Of a stretch of 20,059 nucleotides of DNA, positions 7,724 through 15,174 are shown piece after piece. The stretch's first letter is position 1. Each line of letters starts with the position of its first letter. Origin of the DNA: CAYJBP01 sp964368605 (GTDB lineage Bacteria > Bacillota > Dehalobacteriia > UBA4068); the NCBI GenBank assembly GCA_964368605.1, contig CAYJBP010000036.1, positions 1-20,059 of the forward strand, in the 5' to 3' direction. Both the position numbers and the translations under genes were made by a program. Under the pieces are notes generated by a model. The model had not been told where the DNA came from and did no database searches. It saw only the letters and a program-made list of their open reading frames with translations.

Positions 7724-7751
7724 TTGTTTTGTAGGCATAATTTGGTTAAAT
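7724..7751 (+). promoter_or_regulatory. Possible promoter of the small membrane protein gene
   Basis: TTGTTT (7724-7729) and TTAAAT (7746-7751) are separated by 16 bases, with a TGG extension before the -10. The start of transcription would be near 7758, about 37 bases upstream of the ATG at 7795. Confidence 0.35.
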
Positions 7752-7794
7752 AGGCATATATATAAATAGTAGGTTTAAAGGGGGGATTGGGCTG

Positions 7795-8178
7795 ATGAAA
7801 AGAACTACATATTTATGGGGTTTAAAATTTGGGCTGGCCTGGCTGGGCTTGGGCTTGCTATTTTTATATGCAATAGCAAGAATAGCTGCCAGCCCACCCA
7901 ATTTACAGTGGTTATGTATGCTATGGCTAATGGCAATGCCCTTAATTGCCGGCTTTAAATATGGTTGGCAATATCCATTAACGGCATTTAAGATGGGCTT
8001 TAGCTTGTTTCCTCTGTTTTTGATGGCCATAGCCATAATTTGGTGGTGGCTATGGCCGGATTTATGGCATGGCGGATTATTTATAGCCTATAGCTGCTAT
8101 GTATGCTTGCTGGCCGCCTTTTGCGCCGGATTAGGCAGCGGCTTTAGATTAGCTTATCATAAGGTTTTTTCGGGGTAG
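7795..8178 (+). CDS. Small hydrophobic membrane protein of unknown function
   Basis: A 127-residue protein I do not recognise. It has about four hydrophobic segments, near residues 8-30, 38-54, 68-88 and 95-117, and is rich in Trp, including the run IIWWWLWPDLWHGG. A KRTTYLWGLKFG start and a KVFSG end suggest cytoplasmic, basic termini. The ATG follows AAAGGGGGGAT, a strong ribosome binding site, which supports it over the antisense frame. It is divergent from the EamA operon and stands alone. Its shape would fit a two-component-system accessory protein or an ATP-synthase subunit I-like protein, but nothing in the sequence fixes either. Confidence 0.65.
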   Translation: MKRTTYLWGLKFGLAWLGLGLLFLYAIARIAASPPNLQWLCMLWLMAMPLIAGFKYGWQYPLTAFKMGFSLFPLFLMAIAIIWWWLWPDLWHGGLFIAYSCYVCLLAAFCAGLGSGFRLAYHKVFSG

Positions 8179-8349
8179 GGTAAACTTACAGCAAAAAACT
8201 AAAATAATCCAGCTAATAATAGATAACAATAACCCAAACAGCGGAATGGTCAAAGACCATTCCCTACAAAATTCAACATCAACAAATTAAAACAGCCAAA
8301 TATGGGCTGGGTACGAATAATATAAGCTTGGCTTAGGTAACCCTACAAA
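8175..8349. repeat. Repeat-bearing intergenic region, possible small MITE-like element
   Basis: GTAGGGT (8175-8181) and ACCCTAC (8340-8346) form an inverted pair around the gap. Inside is a perfect 9-bp stem, GGAATGGTC-AAA-GACCATTCC (8243-8263), followed by CCCTACAAA (8262-8270), which is repeated at 8341-8349 and followed both times by a variant of ATTCAACA. The second copy runs into the end of the cyclase gene. The pattern resembles short palindromic intergenic repeats. I see no gene here. Confidence 0.4.
8284..8309 (-). terminator. Possible terminator of the cyclase operon
   Basis: On the minus strand, CAGCC and GGCTG pair around a 7-base loop and are followed by TTTTAATTT. The stem is only five pairs but GC-rich, and lies about 40 bases past the cyclase stop codon. 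Confidence 0.45.
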
Positions 8350-10158
8350 CTATTCAACAACCCCCTCAACAACCAAAACTTCAAAGTCATCGCTTTTGCC
8401 TTTAAGCTTAATACTATTGCCCAAAGATTTAAAAGCAACCCGGCCTTCTAAAGCATCGGCTACAGTTCGGCTAATCAATAATTGGCCGGCCGGGGCATTG
8501 CTTTCTAAGCGGGCGGCGGTATTTACCGTATCGCCAATTGCTGTATAATCCATGCGGATAGCTGCCCCAATATTGCCAACAACCGCCGGCCCATAATGCA
8601 CTCCAATACCAAAGTTTATGCTGCGGCCATATTTGGCCTCTAATTCGGCACCTAATTTAGCACCGCCTTCCAGCATATCCAAGCCGGCTCTTACTGCCTT
8701 GTAAATGCAGTCGTCCTGGGCTAAGGGCGCACCCCAAAAGGCCATGGTGCAATCGCCAATATATTTATCCAAAGTGCCATTGTTTTTAAGAATACAATCG
8801 CTGGTTAGGGCCAAATATTTATTGATAATCTCAACTACCGTGGGCGCATCCAGGCTTTCGGACATCGGGGTAAAGCCACGAATATCCACAAATAAAACCG
8901 CAATATCGGTGAGCTTACCACCCAGTTCTAGGGTGGCAGGGTCGCCTTTTAATAATTCGGCAACAATTTCCGGCGCCACATAACGCTGAAAAGTGCTGGT
9001 AATTCGCCTTTTATCAAGTGCCGCCTTCATATAATTTAGGCCTACCGAAAGCAAATAACTAATCGTTATTGATAAAGGTATATAAAAAACCTGCAAAACA
9101 TAGCCCAGCTCAAAGGCGATTAAGCAGATAATCACCCAACCAATACTTAAAGACAGCCATAAAATTGTGGCCGCTATCAATTTGCGCTCATAAAACCATA
9201 GCCAGGCAAAAAAACTGATAATAGCCAGCAGAATTGTTTGCGGACGAGCCAAAACCTCATGCTTTAAATCACCGTTAATCAGGGCGGATATCGCATTTGC
9301 CTGATATTCTACCCCATACATTTTTACCGCATAATCAATGGCTGTGGTATAATCATCCTGCATGCCTTGGGCAAAAGGGCCGATTAGCACAATTTTATCG
9401 GCAAAACGATCCACGCTTAAATTACCTTCGATTAAATCAACTAAGGAATAATTTTCGTCATAGGCAAAAGGCGCCGATTGAAAGGTAATATACCAGCGAT
9501 AATAAGGATCTAAAGGCGGTATTTGCACGCTGCTTTGGCCATGATAAGCTAAATATTTTTGATATATCTGATTATGAAAAGATGGCAGCATGCTGCCATC
9601 GGGCAATTCTACTTGCCAAATTCCATGACGCAAAATGCCGTCATTATCGAGCATGGCATTGATTAAGCCTTGGTCGGTAGCAGCCCTTAAAGCGGCATAA
9701 GTTTGCTCATGCTGCTTTACTGTATATGTATCGGTATAAAAGCTGCCATCTTCCAAAACCACCGTTTGCTCGCCAAAAGTAACCGTTTCGCCGATTACCA
9801 CATTGCCATAAGCGCCGGCTGCCTCTGCCAAATGGGCATCATCATCGGGAAAATCACTTTCGCCAATATAAGTGCTATCGATGCCGATTACGGCCGGCCG
9901 ATTTTGAGGATCGGCATTTAAATATTCAATAGCTTGAGCCATATAAGAACGCGGCCAAGGCGTAGGGCCTAATTGATCTAAGGCTCGCTGATCCATGCCG
10001 ATTAGCACAATTTCCTGATTGCTGGCACCGGGGCGCTGATAAAGGCTATCGCTTAAAGAATTGGCGGTGCGTGTTAAAAAACCGCTTTCGGCCAAAATTA
10101 CCATCAATGCTACTCCAATAAAGGCAATTAGCAGGCGTTTAAACATGTTTTTTTGCAT
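8350..10158 (-). CDS. CHASE2-domain class III adenylate/guanylate cyclase
   Basis: A 602-residue membrane enzyme that makes a cyclic nucleotide, probably cAMP. An N-terminal membrane anchor (~8-25) is followed by an extracytoplasmic CHASE2 sensor (~30-300; motifs VLIGMDQRALDQLG, WPRSY and GIDSTY), then three membrane helices (~305-380). The catalytic domain (~385-600) has the metal-binding Asp425 (VDIRGFT) and Asp469 (DKYIGD), the purine-selecting Lys465 with Asp in MDYTAIGD, and the Asn and Arg of TVNTAARLE. This set is that of ATP-using cyclases. The ribosome binding site (TTAGGT) is weak. It is the last gene of a three-gene operon, 19 bases behind the GAF/HD-GYP gene, so translation may depend on it. 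CHASE2 ligands are unknown. Confidence 0.93.
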   Translation of the reverse strand: MQKNMFKRLLIAFIGVALMVILAESGFLTRTANSLSDSLYQRPGASNQEIVLIGMDQRALDQLGPTPWPRSYMAQAIEYLNADPQNRPAVIGIDSTYIGESDFPDDDAHLAEAAGAYGNVVIGETVTFGEQTVVLEDGSFYTDTYTVKQHEQTYAALRAATDQGLINAMLDNDGILRHGIWQVELPDGSMLPSFHNQIYQKYLAYHGQSSVQIPPLDPYYRWYITFQSAPFAYDENYSLVDLIEGNLSVDRFADKIVLIGPFAQGMQDDYTTAIDYAVKMYGVEYQANAISALINGDLKHEVLARPQTILLAIISFFAWLWFYERKLIAATILWLSLSIGWVIICLIAFELGYVLQVFYIPLSITISYLLSVGLNYMKAALDKRRITSTFQRYVAPEIVAELLKGDPATLELGGKLTDIAVLFVDIRGFTPMSESLDAPTVVEIINKYLALTSDCILKNNGTLDKYIGDCTMAFWGAPLAQDDCIYKAVRAGLDMLEGGAKLGAELEAKYGRSINFGIGVHYGPAVVGNIGAAIRMDYTAIGDTVNTAARLESNAPAGQLLISRTVADALEGRVAFKSLGNSIKLKGKSDDFEVLVVEGVVE

Positions 10159-10177
10159 AATAATACCTAATCACCCA

Positions 10178-11674
10178 TTAAAAATCGATAAATTCATCAT
10201 CTTCCAGCGGCATCAAAGCACCGTCGGGGATATCCCAATCGTCTTCCCAAACACGGCTTTCGCTAAAGAGGCTTAATATATGTTGATCGATTTGGCCATA
10301 ACCGGCCATTTCGCCCAGAATATCTAAAGCTTTGGCAACAGGAGTAGGCTTTTTATAAGGACGATCCAAGGCCGCAATGCCGTCAAAGATATCTAAAATA
10401 GTAAGTAAGCGTACCTCGGGATCTAAATCGATACCGCTTAAACAATTTGGATAACCGCTACCATTTAAAAACTCATGATGCTGAGCTGCCCAAATCGGCA
10501 CTTTGGCATATTCGCTTTGAAACTTAATTTTATCCAAAATCTCCTTGGTGATAATTGCATGTTCTTGCATTATCACCCTTTCGTCATCGGTTAAAGTGCC
10601 TTTGCGTATGGATAAATCGCAAATTTCATCCTTGGTAAACCAATTTTGGCTTTGCCCCTGTTGGTCAATATAGGTTTTGGCCGCCAAAAGCTTAACTTGC
10701 GCCAGTAAATCATCATTTAAATAGCCAATGGTATTAACTTCGTCGATTAAGTCCTTTACTTGAGCAATCTCGTCCAGCACCTTTTGATAATCGGTGCCAT
10801 GCTCTAATTGATTAATCTTGGCCAAAAGAGCAATGATTTCCAGGCGTGTCATCACCTTTTCGTATTTAGGGCCTAAACGGGTTTCTTTATTCATAATCTC
10901 TAGGGGGGTAACCAGTTTGCCAACATCATGTAGCCAAATCGTCATCAAAAATTGGCGGCGCTGCATTTTGCTAAATTTCCAATCATTGCCGGTAGCAGCC
11001 AGCCAATCCAAAAAGCGCAAAGCATATTTAACCATATTGGTGGTATGGGTTACATTATAAGGGGTGCGGGTATAAATAACGGTAGAAAAAGTTTCGACAA
11101 TCGATTCCATCAGCTTACGCATTTCGATGGTATAATTCATATTGGTTAAGCTAATGGCCGCCTGCGAGGCTAAAGCCAGCAAAATAATTTCGCTGCTTTT
11201 GGCAAAGGGGATAATCTCGCCGGCCGAATTTTTGGCATTAATTAATTGCATAACACCGATAAGCTGGCCTTTGTTATTTTCCATCGGCACCACCATCATC
11301 GAGGTGGTTTTATAACCGGTAAGGGCATCATAATTGCGCGGCCCGGAAAAATCGAATAAATCACTTTGATAAACATCGGGGATATTAACTAACTTGCTTT
11401 CTAAAACCGAATAAGCGCAAACATTAGAGCGAATTAAAGGCACCGGTGGTAAATCAATGGTGCCATGCCTGCCGCCACGCAGAACATTCATCGATTTGGT
11501 AATCATCACTTTAAAGGATAAAGTTTCGCCGCTGATAATATAAAGCGTGCCGCCATCGCAGCCGGTAATATCCATGGCATCGGTGATAATGCGTTCTAAA
11601 AGACGTTCGCCATCCCTTTCGGCGGCCATGGCAATACTAATATCCAGCAGGCGTTTGATTGTTAGTTTTCTCAT
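10178..11674 (-). CDS. GAF and HD-GYP domain phosphodiesterase-like protein
   Basis: A 498-residue soluble protein. Residues ~15-180 form a GAF domain (for example GCDGGTLYIISGETLSFKV and MVVPMENNKGQLIGVMQLIN), a fold that often binds cyclic nucleotides or other small ligands. A short linker leads to an HD-GYP domain: His249-Asp250 in LHDVGKLVTP, MQEHAIITKEIL, then HHEFLNGSGYP (399-409), DIFDGIAALDRPYK and a helical end. HD-GYP enzymes cleave c-di-GMP or related cyclic dinucleotides. The HD motif and the HHE motif are 150 residues apart, with a long insertion rich in charged helices (~270-370) in place of the usual shorter spacer. Its ATG overlaps the stop of the MBL gene as ATGA. Substrate and GAF ligand are inferred. 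Confidence 0.9.
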   Translation of the reverse strand: MRKLTIKRLLDISIAMAAERDGERLLERIITDAMDITGCDGGTLYIISGETLSFKVMITKSMNVLRGGRHGTIDLPPVPLIRSNVCAYSVLESKLVNIPDVYQSDLFDFSGPRNYDALTGYKTTSMMVVPMENNKGQLIGVMQLINAKNSAGEIIPFAKSSEIILLALASQAAISLTNMNYTIEMRKLMESIVETFSTVIYTRTPYNVTHTTNMVKYALRFLDWLAATGNDWKFSKMQRRQFLMTIWLHDVGKLVTPLEIMNKETRLGPKYEKVMTRLEIIALLAKINQLEHGTDYQKVLDEIAQVKDLIDEVNTIGYLNDDLLAQVKLLAAKTYIDQQGQSQNWFTKDEICDLSIRKGTLTDDERVIMQEHAIITKEILDKIKFQSEYAKVPIWAAQHHEFLNGSGYPNCLSGIDLDPEVRLLTILDIFDGIAALDRPYKKPTPVAKALDILGEMAGYGQIDQHILSLFSESRVWEDDWDIPDGALMPLEDDEFIDF

Positions 11675-12471
11675 AGGTTTATCCTTTCCCCTCTTTTGGC
11701 AAAAAAACTATGGGGTATAATTTGGCGCAACTCTTGTTCGGCTTCTTTTAATAAATCATCACTGCGATTGGCGTCATGATGAAAAACACATAGTGATTTA
11801 ACTTGGGCAGCCAAGGCTGTTTTGCCGGCTTTTGTCCAGCTGGAATGCCCAAAACCATTCTTTTCGGCAAATTCTTGTTGCGAATATTGGCCATCACAGA
11901 TCAGTAAATCGCAATCTTGGCTAAACTCAATCAGCTTTTGCTGATTATCGGCCGTAATTTCATAATCGGTGGCATAAACCAGGCTTTTATCAAGATAATC
12001 CAGCCTAAAAACGCTGCAACCGCCGGGATGATTACCCTCCATCGTACTTACTTTAACCGCCCCAATCATAAACTGCTCGCTAAGCTCTTGATAATTTATA
12101 TCGGCCGCAAAACTATCACTGCTTACCGGCCATAAGGGGGGGTGCATAAATTGATCTATTTGCTCCTTAATGCTTAAATCATAGCGGCTTTTACCATAAA
12201 TAGTGGCCTTAATCAGGTTATTGTACATTAAATCGCTCATCGCTAAGCCTAAAATATGGTCTGCATGGCCATGTGATATTAGTAAATGAAACTGCTGCCC
12301 TTTAAGCATAGATGCTAAATTTAAAAAGCCGCTACCGGCATCAAAAACAATATTTTCGCCGCCTAATCTAACTAAAATGCAGGATGTTGCCCCGCCAAAT
12401 TCTTTAAACTCGCTACCATCAATAGGGATAGAGCCTCTTGTTCCCAGAAAATCTATTTGAAAATCTTGCAT
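11671..12471 (-). CDS. Metallo-beta-lactamase fold hydrolase
   Basis: A 266-residue MBL-fold metal enzyme. It opens with IDFLGTRGSIP, as in the RNase Z/PhnP-like branch. The metal motif is HGHADH (67-72), followed by GNHPGG (His ~147), YATDYE (metal Asp ~168), ICDGQY and FHHD near the C-terminus. This branch includes phosphodiesterases that cut RNA ends, cyclic phosphates and, in class II PDEs, cAMP. As first gene of an operon ending in a nucleotide cyclase, a role in breaking down a cyclic nucleotide is attractive but unproven. The start has GAAGGGTG four bases upstream and a promoter at 12519-12547. It shares ATGA with the next gene. Confidence 0.87.
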   Translation of the reverse strand: MQDFQIDFLGTRGSIPIDGSEFKEFGGATSCILVRLGGENIVFDAGSGFLNLASMLKGQQFHLLISHGHADHILGLAMSDLMYNNLIKATIYGKSRYDLSIKEQIDQFMHPPLWPVSSDSFAADINYQELSEQFMIGAVKVSTMEGNHPGGCSVFRLDYLDKSLVYATDYEITADNQQKLIEFSQDCDLLICDGQYSQQEFAEKNGFGHSSWTKAGKTALAAQVKSLCVFHHDANRSDDLLKEAEQELRQIIPHSFFAKRGERINL

Positions 12472-12518
12472 AGTTCACCCTTCCAGTATTCGGACATTTT
12501 TACTAACATATTACATTA

Positions 12519-12547
12519 ATTATATCATATAATGAAAATTTAGTCTA
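12519..12547 (-). promoter_or_regulatory. Promoter of the MBL/GAF-HD-GYP/cyclase operon
   Basis: On the minus strand, TAGACT (12542-12547) is 17 bases from TATAAT (12519-12524), and the TGA before the -10 makes it an extended type. The -10 lies within ATTATAT-C-ATATAAT (12519-12533), a small palindrome. Transcription would start near 12512, giving a leader of about 40 bases. Confidence 0.65.
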
Positions 12548-12553
12548 GCATAC

Positions 12554-12582
12554 TTGACCTTAATTTAAGAATATGGTAGATT
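12554..12582 (+). promoter_or_regulatory. Promoter of the CASTOR/POLLUX-like channel gene
   Basis: TTGACC (12554-12559) is 17 bases from TAGATT (12577-12582), with a TGG extension. It faces away from the cyclase-operon promoter, whose -35 is only six bases away, so the two promoters share one short control region. Confidence 0.6.
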
Positions 12583-12614
12583 TAAACTTATAAAACATAA
12601 AAGGATGGTTACTT

Positions 12615-14447
12615 ATGCAAACAAATTTAAGAGATTTAATACGCTACAAGTTCGATAATATGATGTCGCGAGGGGTAATTGCCCTGGTAGGCGTGCTGTT
12701 TATGTTTACGGCAGCAGTGGTTATTGTAGCCGGTATTTTGCTGGTGATATTTAGTGATGGCGGTTTAGGCATAAATATTTGGCGCAGTGTAATGCATGTA
12801 ATCGATCCCGGCACCATCACCGGCGATGATACCGACGATTTTCCCTTTTTAATATTGATGTCTTTGGTTACTTTATGCGGAATTTTTATTTTTAGTATTC
12901 TAATCGGTATTATCACCACTGCTTTTAAGGAAAGATTATCTACCTTAAAGCGTGGTAGCTCGAAGGTTATCGAAAAAGGCCATACTTTAATTTTGGGTTT
13001 TAATGATAATGCCTATACTATCATTAGCGAGCTTATTAAGGCCAATGATAATCAAAGTGATGCCTGTGTAGTTATTTTAACCTGCGAGGATATGGATGAA
13101 ACCAAGCTTAAAATCAGCCAAAAAATCAAAAATTTGGGCTGTTTAAGGGTGGTTTATCGTAATGGCAATATTGCCGATAGCCATATGCTAAGCCAATGTG
13201 CGATAGAGCATGCTAAATCGGTAATTGTTAATTGCCAGGATGATTTTTTAATTACCAAAACGATGCTGGCTATCAATAATTATTTTAGTGATAAAAGCGG
13301 CAATTTGCCCCATGTTGTGGCCCCCATTTCTGCTGCTGATAATTATGATGCTATTTGCATAGCAGGTGGTTCTTATCTAGAGCCAATTTTAGGGCAGGAT
13401 ATTATTGCCCGTATTATCGCCCAAACCTGTCGTCATTCCGGAATTTCTAATTTGCTGATGGAGCTAATAAGCTATCAGGGTAATGAGCTTTATTTTAAGA
13501 ATTATCCCGAGCTTGAGCATAAAAAATTTGGCGATGTTCTAAATTTATTTGCCACGGCTATTATTTTTGGTATTAAGCGTAAGGATGATATTATGCTTAA
13601 TCCGCCAATGGATTTAGTTTTGACTAAAGATGACGATTTAATTGTATTTACCGAGGATGATCAGTTTGCAATGCCCTTTAGCAGCCAGCCTAAGTTGATG
13701 AATATGGATTTTAAGGCTCAGCCTTTAAGTATAAAGCCTACCAAAATATTGGTTTTGGGCATTAATAAATTAATTAATTCTGTTTTGGCCGAATTAGATC
13801 ATTATTTTGTGGCCGGCTCGCAGGTAATTATTGCCGCTAATAATAGTGTTGATTTGCAGTTAGGCGAGCCTTTAAAAAATATTATGATTAAAAATATAAA
13901 TTGCGATACTAATCAACGTGAGGAGATTAAAGCCCTACTAAGCAATGATATTGAGCATGTATTATTATTAAGCAATGATGATGTTGATAATGAAACTTCC
14001 GATGCGATGACTTTGCTTAAGCTAATCCATTTGCGCGATATTGCCCAAAAGGAGAATTATAGTTTTAATATTACCAGCGAAATGAAGAGCACCGATAATC
14101 AAAAATTGGCACAAATAGCCAAGGTTAATGATTTAGTTGTGGGCAGTAATATTATCAATTTGGTAATGTGCCAAATTGCCGAAAACAGGAGTTTAGCCAC
14201 GGTATTTAGAGAATTATTGCATATTGATGGCGCCGAAATATATCTGCGTAAGGCTAGTAGTTATATGCCTATTGGCACAGAAATTGATTTTTATACAATT
14301 ACCGAGATTTTAAAGCAGCATAATCAAATTGCTATTGGTTATAAGCGCCGGGTTGAGCAAAGTTATCAGATTATAACCAATCCTTTAAAGTCGGAAAAAA
14401 TTATTATTGAAGCTAATGATGAGATTATTGTTTTGGCTTCGGAATAG
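12615..14447 (+). CDS. CASTOR/POLLUX-like ion channel with RCK-type domains
   Basis: A 610-residue membrane protein resembling the CASTOR/POLLUX family of ion channels. Two membrane helices (~22-46 and ~78-103) frame a pore segment, INIWRSVMHVIDPGTITGDD (54-73), with the DPGT sequence seen in bacterial homologues. LSTLKRGSSKVIEKGHTLILGFNDNAY (108-134) is the strongly conserved link into the first Rossmann-type RCK domain (GNIADSHMLSQCAIEHAKSVIV). A CASTOR/POLLUX middle region follows (~250-340), and a second RCK-like domain begins at KILVLGINKLINSVLAEL (~374). Plant members are nuclear channels for calcium or potassium signals; bacterial roles are little known. AAGGAT precedes the ATG. It is divergent from the cyclase operon. 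Confidence 0.87.
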   Translation: MQTNLRDLIRYKFDNMMSRGVIALVGVLFMFTAAVVIVAGILLVIFSDGGLGINIWRSVMHVIDPGTITGDDTDDFPFLILMSLVTLCGIFIFSILIGIITTAFKERLSTLKRGSSKVIEKGHTLILGFNDNAYTIISELIKANDNQSDACVVILTCEDMDETKLKISQKIKNLGCLRVVYRNGNIADSHMLSQCAIEHAKSVIVNCQDDFLITKTMLAINNYFSDKSGNLPHVVAPISAADNYDAICIAGGSYLEPILGQDIIARIIAQTCRHSGISNLLMELISYQGNELYFKNYPELEHKKFGDVLNLFATAIIFGIKRKDDIMLNPPMDLVLTKDDDLIVFTEDDQFAMPFSSQPKLMNMDFKAQPLSIKPTKILVLGINKLINSVLAELDHYFVAGSQVIIAANNSVDLQLGEPLKNIMIKNINCDTNQREEIKALLSNDIEHVLLLSNDDVDNETSDAMTLLKLIHLRDIAQKENYSFNITSEMKSTDNQKLAQIAKVNDLVVGSNIINLVMCQIAENRSLATVFRELLHIDGAEIYLRKASSYMPIGTEIDFYTITEILKQHNQIAIGYKRRVEQSYQIITNPLKSEKIIIEANDEIIVLASE

Positions 14448-14459
14448 GGTTAAAAAAAA

Positions 14460-14498
14460 GGGGCTGCTATAATAAGCGGCTCCTAAAGTTTATTTTTA
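14460..14498 (+). terminator. Terminator of the channel gene
   Basis: GGGGCTGCT (14460-14468) pairs with AGCGGCTCC (14475-14483) over nine positions, two of them G-U, around a 6-base loop. It is followed by the T-rich TTTATTTTTATT. It lies 13 bases past the stop codon and before the Nudix ribosome binding site. Confidence 0.6.
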
Positions 14499-14518
14499 TT
14501 AATAATGGGGGAACTTAA

Positions 14519-15082
14519 ATGGAAAGATTAAAAGGGCAGTTAAGCTCATATTTGCCAGATAATGAGCAGGAAAAAGTAGATAGAGAAACAATGTTAAAGG
14601 CCTTGGCCGAACTTAGCAATGTATTTACCAGGGATTGTAAGATTTGCCATTTTACGGCCTCGAGCTGGATAGTAAATAAAGCAAAAACTAAGGTATTGAT
14701 GATTCATCATAATATATACAATTCATGGGCCTGGACAGGTGGCCATGCTGATGGCAATAGCAATTTGCTGGCTGTTGCCTTAAAAGAGGCAAAGGAAGAA
14801 ACAGGTCTTAAAGATTTTAAGGTATTATATGATGGTATTTTTTCCTTAGAAATTGTAGGTGTAAACAATCATCTAAAAAAAGGGCAATTTATTTCTGACC
14901 ATTTGCATTTAAATTGCACATATTTATTGGAGGCTGATGAAAATGAGCTTCTTCAAATAAAGGCAGATGAAAATAGTAATATTGGTTGGTTTGGTTTAGA
15001 TGAAGCAATTGAAATTGTAGCCGAAGAGCAAATGAAGGAAATCTATTTAAAGCTTAATAATAAATTAAGTAAACTTATATAA
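14519..15082 (+). CDS. Nudix hydrolase
   Basis: A 187-residue Nudix-family pyrophosphohydrolase. The Nudix box lies at 75-97 (GHADGNSNLLAVALKEAKEE then TGL). The EExG metal-binding part (Glu93, Glu94) is intact, but the first Glu of the G-x5-E pattern is Ser81 and the Arg of REUxEE is Lys89. The N-terminal ~45 residues are helical and charged; a beta-rich core follows (SWIVNKAKTKVLMIHHN). GGHADG and EVKEETG-like boxes occur in uncharacterised Nudix proteins of Gram-positives, so the substrate is unknown. GGGGG lies about seven bases before the ATG. It is transcribed towards the DUF1292 gene and shares the bidirectional terminator between them. Confidence 0.88.
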   Translation: MERLKGQLSSYLPDNEQEKVDRETMLKALAELSNVFTRDCKICHFTASSWIVNKAKTKVLMIHHNIYNSWAWTGGHADGNSNLLAVALKEAKEETGLKDFKVLYDGIFSLEIVGVNNHLKKGQFISDHLHLNCTYLLEADENELLQIKADENSNIGWFGLDEAIEIVAEEQMKEIYLKLNNKLSKLI

Positions 15083-15089
15083 GTTAAAG

Positions 15090-15122
15090 TTTTTTTGGTT
15101 CTTTTTTTACCAAAAAAAGAAC
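15090..15122. repeat. Two interlocking A/T hairpins
   Basis: An 11-bp stem, GTTCTTTTTTT-ACC-AAAAAAAGAAC (15098-15122), shares bases with an alternative 10-bp stem, TTTTTTTGGT (15090-15099) with ACCAAAAAAA (15109-15118). Both cannot form at once. It is 15 bases downstream of the Nudix stop and upstream of a strong terminator. Confidence 0.55.
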
Positions 15123-15140
15123 AGATCTTAAATCTTTAAA

Positions 15141-15173
15141 AAAAGGGGGCTGTCACATGCGACAGCCCCTTTT
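15141..15173. terminator. Strong bidirectional terminator
   Basis: GGGGCTGTC-ACATGC-GACAGCCCC (15146-15169) is a perfect 9-bp GC-rich stem, with A-run on the left and TTTT on the right. On the minus strand it follows the DUF1292 stop directly and ends in seven T; on the plus strand it ends the Nudix transcript. Confidence 0.9.
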
Positions 15174-15174
15174 A

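Noticed and set aside
7746..8036. Minus-strand frame opposite the small membrane protein
   Set aside because: It has no ribosome binding site or recognisable domain, and overlaps the plus-strand gene with a strong site.
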